Assembly (NCBI GenBank): GCA_051877575.1
Contig: JBJEJA010000020.1
Coordinates: forward strand, 65,117-129,116
Direction of reading: 5' to 3'
DNA from: UBA2882 sp051877575
GTDB lineage: Bacteria > Bacillota > Clostridia > Lachnospirales > Lachnospiraceae
Length of the DNA: 64,000 nt
In this document: positions 61,217 to 64,000 of the stretch, one piece after another
Position numbering within the stretch: the first letter of the stretch is position 1
Layout of the letters: each line of letters starts with the position of its first letter
Translations under genes and position numbers: made by a program
The notes under the pieces: model-generated
Told to the model about the DNA's origin: nothing
The model's input: only the letters and a program-made list of their open reading frames with translations
The model's database searches: none

Positions 61217-61238
61217 GCAAATCTCAAAAATCTCTCAA
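61217..61238 (-). promoter_or_regulatory. Response-regulator site candidate upstream of the two-component genes
   Basis: TTGAG half-sites 11 bp apart within a 22-bp element. Same as the exporter element except for three positions. A TAATAT box follows at a distance too great for a normal -35, which is common for activator-dependent promoters. Confidence 0.55.
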
Positions 61239-61343
61239 CTTCTTCAATGTTTACTGCATTTCTTTATAAGCCGACACCTTTTCATTTATCTATATACATT
61301 TTAACTTACTACATCCTAAAAGTAATCAATACATTTAATAAAT

Positions 61344-61700
61344 TTACCCATTATGTACCAACGGCTGCTTTTTCAGCATCGCCTTCTGCGTCTTCCACAC
61401 CTCGTCCATAATCGCCTTCACTTCTGCCATATCCTCTTCATAAACATTCCCGGTACTGTTAATTCTCTTAGCAATCTGATTCAGATTCCCACTGATTTTT
61501 CCAAGTGTTTCGTTGTATTGCCTTAGATAAGAATAATCCACATCATAAACAAATCCAAAGAGTATCAATGTCCTGATATAATCCGAAGCACTCTTCCGCT
61601 TAGACAGTTCCACCTTCCTGTCCAGAATATATTTTTCATTATCGCTCAAATAAATTTTCAGTTCATTTTTCCTCGTTCTATTGGCTCTATCCTTTGCCAT
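61344..61700 (-). CDS. mobC: MobC-type plasmid mobilization relaxosome protein
   Basis: A 118-residue protein like MobC/MbeC relaxosome accessory proteins: KIYLSDNEKYILDRKVELSKRKSASDYIRTLI at the N-terminal half (ribbon-helix-helix-like), then GKISGNLNQIAKRIN, a strongly conserved MobC segment. It helps the relaxase open oriT. The ATG at 61700 follows AAAGGATGG; a TTG upstream at 61718 is less likely. No relaxase gene follows it inside the window; the two-component genes take its usual place. Confidence 0.88.
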   Translation of the reverse strand: MAKDRANRTRKNELKIYLSDNEKYILDRKVELSKRKSASDYIRTLILFGFVYDVDYSYLRQYNETLGKISGNLNQIAKRINSTGNVYEEDMAEVKAIMDEVWKTQKAMLKKQPLVHNG

Positions 61701-61733
61701 ATCGCTCCATCCTTTCAAATGATTTTAAGGGTT

Positions 61734-61817
61734 AGGGAATTCTCCCTGAATGATAAATTTGAGCATTTCTTCTTTAAGAGAAATCGCTCATTTTATCGCC
61801 TGTGAGGGAACACAGGC
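61734..61817. other. Hairpin-rich candidate oriT upstream of mobC
   Basis: Three inverted repeats lie in the roughly 110-bp gap before mobC: AGGGA/TCCCT (61734-61747), GAGC-TTTCT/AGAGAAA-GCTC (61761-61789) and GCCTGTG/CACAGGC (61798-61817). The place and the set of inverted repeats fit an origin of transfer. No nic site is recognised with confidence. Confidence 0.45.
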
Positions 61818-61830
61818 AGTGCTTGCTAAG

Positions 61831-62382
61831 TTAGTTTTTATCCTTTTCCTGTTCTATTGACTTTCGCCTTTTCTGTGCCAGTTCAGCCAAGCGATTCTGC
61901 ACCATTTCCCGTAAGTTTGGCAATGCACTTCCTATGTTCATTTCTGTTCTTTTCCGCCTTTGAATGGCTTGGTAAATTTCTGCAAATCTTGCCCGATCCG
62001 CAACGATATTTTCTGACAGGCAGATATTCTGAAAGCCCAGGCGCTTTACGACTTCTCTGGTAACTTCATCAAAGCTTTCCATTGCAGCTTGCTCCTGATA
62101 CATTCCGTAATGCCCGATTGCCCTGCTGACTTTCTCCCAGCCTTCACTCCAATCAGAAATCACTGGGCTAACCAACTCTGCATAAATCTCCCGCAGTTCC
62201 GCGACGGTCGGCTTGAATTTATTTGTCAGCATATATTGTTGAAGTGCCTTTGATAATATCTGATAGTCCAGATCATGTAACAAGGCGTACCACACATCCA
62301 ACGCTTGTTCTGTCCCAATAAAATCTTCTCCATACATTGCCTGCATGGCTACAACCAATGTCGCAAATTCCTGTTTAGTCAC
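61831..62382 (-). CDS. Replicative helicase loader/inhibitor-like protein (G39P-like)
   Basis: A 183-residue protein. The N-terminal 70 residues (TKQEFATLVVAMQAMYGEDF to TNKFKPTVAELREIY) match the helicase loader/inhibitor family named after phage SPP1 G39P; the C-terminal half is charged helices. It would load the host or phage replicative helicase at the element origin. A GTG at 62382 has AGGAGG 8 nt upstream and overlaps the replisome organizer stop, so it is used over 62415. Confidence 0.75.
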   Translation of the reverse strand: MTKQEFATLVVAMQAMYGEDFIGTEQALDVWYALLHDLDYQILSKALQQYMLTNKFKPTVAELREIYAELVSPVISDWSEGWEKVSRAIGHYGMYQEQAAMESFDEVTREVVKRLGFQNICLSENIVADRARFAEIYQAIQRRKRTEMNIGSALPNLREMVQNRLAELAQKRRKSIEQEKDKN

Positions 62383-63190
62383 CAAAAACACCTCCTGTAC
62401 TTTGCATCTTTTCACGCTCCAGCCACGAACTCACATTGTTCCCGCTTCCCTTTTCTTTGTTCCTTTTCAGTGGAAAGAAATCCGTCCATCCATTCTGAAT
62501 TGTCTGCTTAATAATTGCCACTTGTTCAGCAGGAGAATTTGATAAACTTTCCAGCTTATCAATGCAATAACCGATTGCTTTCCCCTTCACTTCCTTGCCA
62601 TTTTCTTTTCGATATTCCAGATAAGAAAGAAACATACTATTCAGCACCGTATCAGCAAAGTAAGACGGAATTTCCTCTATCTCTGGTTCTCCCTCTTCCT
62701 TTGGCTTCTTCTCTTCCTTTTTACTATTCTCTATCTCTGCGCTACCTGAAATTTCTGTGATGTTACCCTCCGTTACAGTTTCATTACATAGTAACGCCAC
62801 CTGCTCTTTTTCCTTTAGGAGCTTTTGATTTGCCCTGTGATTTCTGACTCTGGCTGCTGAAGCGCTCTCACTGCCAACCATATCCTCCAAGTACAATAAC
62901 TGTAATGATTGATCGTCCAAAAACACAGCCGCATGATATTTACACAAAGCAGAAATCGTCAGCTTCACAAGTGCCGGTTTCTCTCCCGTATCCAATGCTA
63001 TTTCTTCATCTAAGGACGGTAAAATGTTTTGATAGAAAATAATCCCTTCTGTGTTAATTGCCTTTAACAGCAGTTTCAAATAAAGCAAGACGATACTATC
63101 TCCCTCCGGCAAAGTTCGCAGTTGCTTGATAATCAGTTCCTGAAAGAACCCTACCTGCAATTTCAACCAGTAATATCGTTTCCCTGCCAT
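62375..63190 (-). CDS. Phage replisome organizer N-terminal domain protein
   Basis: A 271-residue protein. Residues 1-120 form a winged-helix replisome organizer domain (YYWLKLQVGFFQELIIKQL to ALVKLTISALCKYHA), a type found in phages and clostridial mobile elements. The second half has a charged, Glu-rich linker and a helix region with WTDFFPLKRNKEKGS. It would bind the element origin and recruit the helicase loader encoded next. GGAGG lies before the ATG, which follows the excisionase-like stop directly. Confidence 0.85.
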   Translation of the reverse strand: MAGKRYYWLKLQVGFFQELIIKQLRTLPEGDSIVLLYLKLLLKAINTEGIIFYQNILPSLDEEIALDTGEKPALVKLTISALCKYHAAVFLDDQSLQLLYLEDMVGSESASAARVRNHRANQKLLKEKEQVALLCNETVTEGNITEISGSAEIENSKKEEKKPKEEGEPEIEEIPSYFADTVLNSMFLSYLEYRKENGKEVKGKAIGYCIDKLESLSNSPAEQVAIIKQTIQNGWTDFFPLKRNKEKGSGNNVSSWLEREKMQSTGGVFGD

Positions 63191-63379
63191 TTAGCATTTC
63201 CCTCCGCTCTGGATAAAAGCATCCAGCATACTTCTGTAAATGATGTAATGATAGCGGCTCTTGCCATCCTTTTTGATGGCATAGCCGATTGGAAGCCGCT
63301 CCTGCCTCATCAAAAACTGTAAGGTCACAACATCCATGTTAAGCAGTTTTGCTGCCTCTTTTGTCGTAACTCGTTCCAT
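63191..63379 (-). CDS. Small excisionase-like helix-turn-helix protein
   Basis: A 62-residue protein with an MerR/excisionase-type HTH: RVTTKEAAKLLNMDVVTLQFLMRQERLPIGYAI. The ATG shares a base with the upstream stop (TAATG). It may act in excision or as a DNA-binding accessory factor of the element; sequence alone cannot decide. Confidence 0.75.
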   Translation of the reverse strand: MERVTTKEAAKLLNMDVVTLQFLMRQERLPIGYAIKKDGKSRYHYIIYRSMLDAFIQSGGKC

Positions 63380-63582
63380 TAGCGTTCCTCCTCTCCATGT
63401 GTCTCCTCTTTGCCGCTTCTGACCTTCCTAATCGCCGAATTCAGCCGTTCAAGCTGTTTCCCCTTCAAGTCCTTCCTTAGCCATCTGCAAAGCGTAAATT
63501 CGGAAATTCCCATTGCTTCCGCCACTTCCCACTGCTTTACCTGTTTTTGCTTCATCAGCCGTTTTACTTCTTCTTTTTTCAC
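63379..63582 (-). CDS. Small helix-turn-helix DNA-binding protein
   Basis: A 67-residue protein with an HTH (VKQWEVAEAMGISEFTLCRWLRKDL) and a basic C-terminus. A GTG at 63582 with GGAGGAG 6-7 nt upstream is used; the in-frame ATG at 63597 has no ribosome binding site because the GGAGG lies just inside it. It is the first gene of the minus-strand replication-mobilization operon and divergent from the HTH regulator. Confidence 0.7.
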   Translation of the reverse strand: MKKEEVKRLMKQKQVKQWEVAEAMGISEFTLCRWLRKDLKGKQLERLNSAIRKVRSGKEETHGEEER

Positions 63583-63604
63583 TTGTTTCTCCTCCATATT
63601 TTTG

Positions 63605-63655
63605 TTGACATTGTTGCTGTTGTTGTCTATACTAATTATGTACTATATAGTACAT
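63605..63655 (+). promoter_or_regulatory. Promoter and operator between the divergent HTH genes
   Basis: A consensus promoter, TTGACA (63605-63610) and TATACT (63628-63633) 17 nt apart, drives the plus-strand HTH regulator. An 18-bp perfect palindrome, ATGTACTATATAGTACAT (63638-63655), starts 5 bp after the -10 box, so a bound repressor would block transcription. A half-site-like TATATGGTAC follows at 63675. Confidence 0.8.
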
Positions 63656-63723
63656 GTAAACAATTCTGTTTCTTATATGGTACGAGCAAATATGATGTGT
63701 AAATGAAAGGAGTACATGAAAAA

Positions 63724-64000
63724 ATGCTGACAAATCAAGATGAAATCCGGGAACGGATCATTCAAATCCGAAAAGAAAGGGGGTTATCACAGAACCAATT
63801 AGCAAAAGACTTTGGAATTTCCAGAACACATTACTGCAACGTTGAGAACGGTAAGAAACCTGTAACAGAGAGCTTTCTCAAAGTGCTAGCCAGCGGCTAC
63901 AAGATACCTATGGAAGCATTTATTCCTAATGAAAATGGAGATTTGATGCAATATTGCGAATGCACCAATGATTTTGTGAATGCAATCATCAATGACTATT
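63724..64000 (+). CDS. Cro/C1-type helix-turn-helix regulator (3' end outside window)
   Basis: The first 92 codons are visible. A Cro/C1-type HTH_3 domain spans about residues 6-62: IRERIIQIRKERGLSQNQLAKDFGISRTHYCNVENGKKP. The ATG at 63724 has AAAGGAG about 11 nt upstream; an earlier ATG (63717) leads to a quick stop. It is likely the repressor of the mobile element and autoregulated at the 63638-63655 operator. Confidence 0.85.
   Translation, partial: MLTNQDEIRERIIQIRKERGLSQNQLAKDFGISRTHYCNVENGKKPVTESFLKVLASGYKIPMEAFIPNENGDLMQYCECTNDFVNAIINDY

Overview
The window reads as chromosome of an anaerobic, low-to-moderate GC Firmicute, most likely Lachnospiraceae (Clostridia). The grounds are strong AGGAGG-type ribosome binding sites, a tryptophan T-box leader, an FprA-type flavodiiron protein, PxpABC, Lachnospiraceae-style acyl-ligase genes and a typical clostridial mobilizable element at the right end. 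Species cannot be named from sequence alone.

Layout. 1-2.8 kb: flavodiiron protein (cut by the window edge) and a GGDEF/EAL signalling protein. 2.9-23.7 kb: a large set of genes for D-amino acids and small peptides. It holds an OppABCDF transporter, a P1 aminopeptidase, an M55 D-aminopeptidase, two S12 serine hydrolases, an AraC regulator, a class III aminotransferase, a D-amino-acid transaminase and a cytidylate-kinase-like protein. An Lrp regulator then precedes an operon of a second D-amino-acid transaminase, pxpB, pxpC, a DUF1445 D-glutamate cyclase gene, pxpA and a DUF4392 D-glutamate cyclase gene. The proposed flow is import of peptides, hydrolysis, amino transfer to D-glutamate, cyclisation to 5-oxoproline and ring opening to glutamate. 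23.7-45 kb: housekeeping genes: metA, ligA, a pseudouridine synthase, a HMGL-type aldolase, nth, trpEGDCFBA behind a Trp T-box, an asparaginase, a MATE exporter, pepF, and a TetM-like GTPase fused to a Rae1/YacP-like NYN ribonuclease. 45-51.3 kb: a ferredoxin-like gene and a divergent Crp/Fnr regulator, then a dissociated NRPS-like set (SCP2 protein, alpha/beta hydrolase, stand-alone condensation domain, carrier protein, acyl-AMP ligase) opposite a TetR gene with two matching operators.

51.3-55.6 kb: an AT-rich accessory island. It has a probable type III toxin-antitoxin system (promoter, hairpin-repeat RNA, terminator, endoribonuclease), a DUF262 plus HEPN gene pair that resembles antiphage defence, and a Phd/ParE pair. 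55.6-64 kb: part of a mobilizable element. It has a winged-helix protein, an ABC exporter with its two-component system, MobC with a hairpin-rich candidate oriT, phage-type replication genes (helicase-loader-like and replisome organizer), small HTH proteins, and a divergent HTH regulator with a clear promoter/operator. No relaxase gene is seen beside mobC inside the window.

Most interesting: the D-amino-acid/5-oxoproline locus, the TetM-NYN fusion, the type III toxin-antitoxin, the dissociated NRPS-like cluster, the DUF262-HEPN pair, and a 22-bp element shared by the two-component and exporter promoters.
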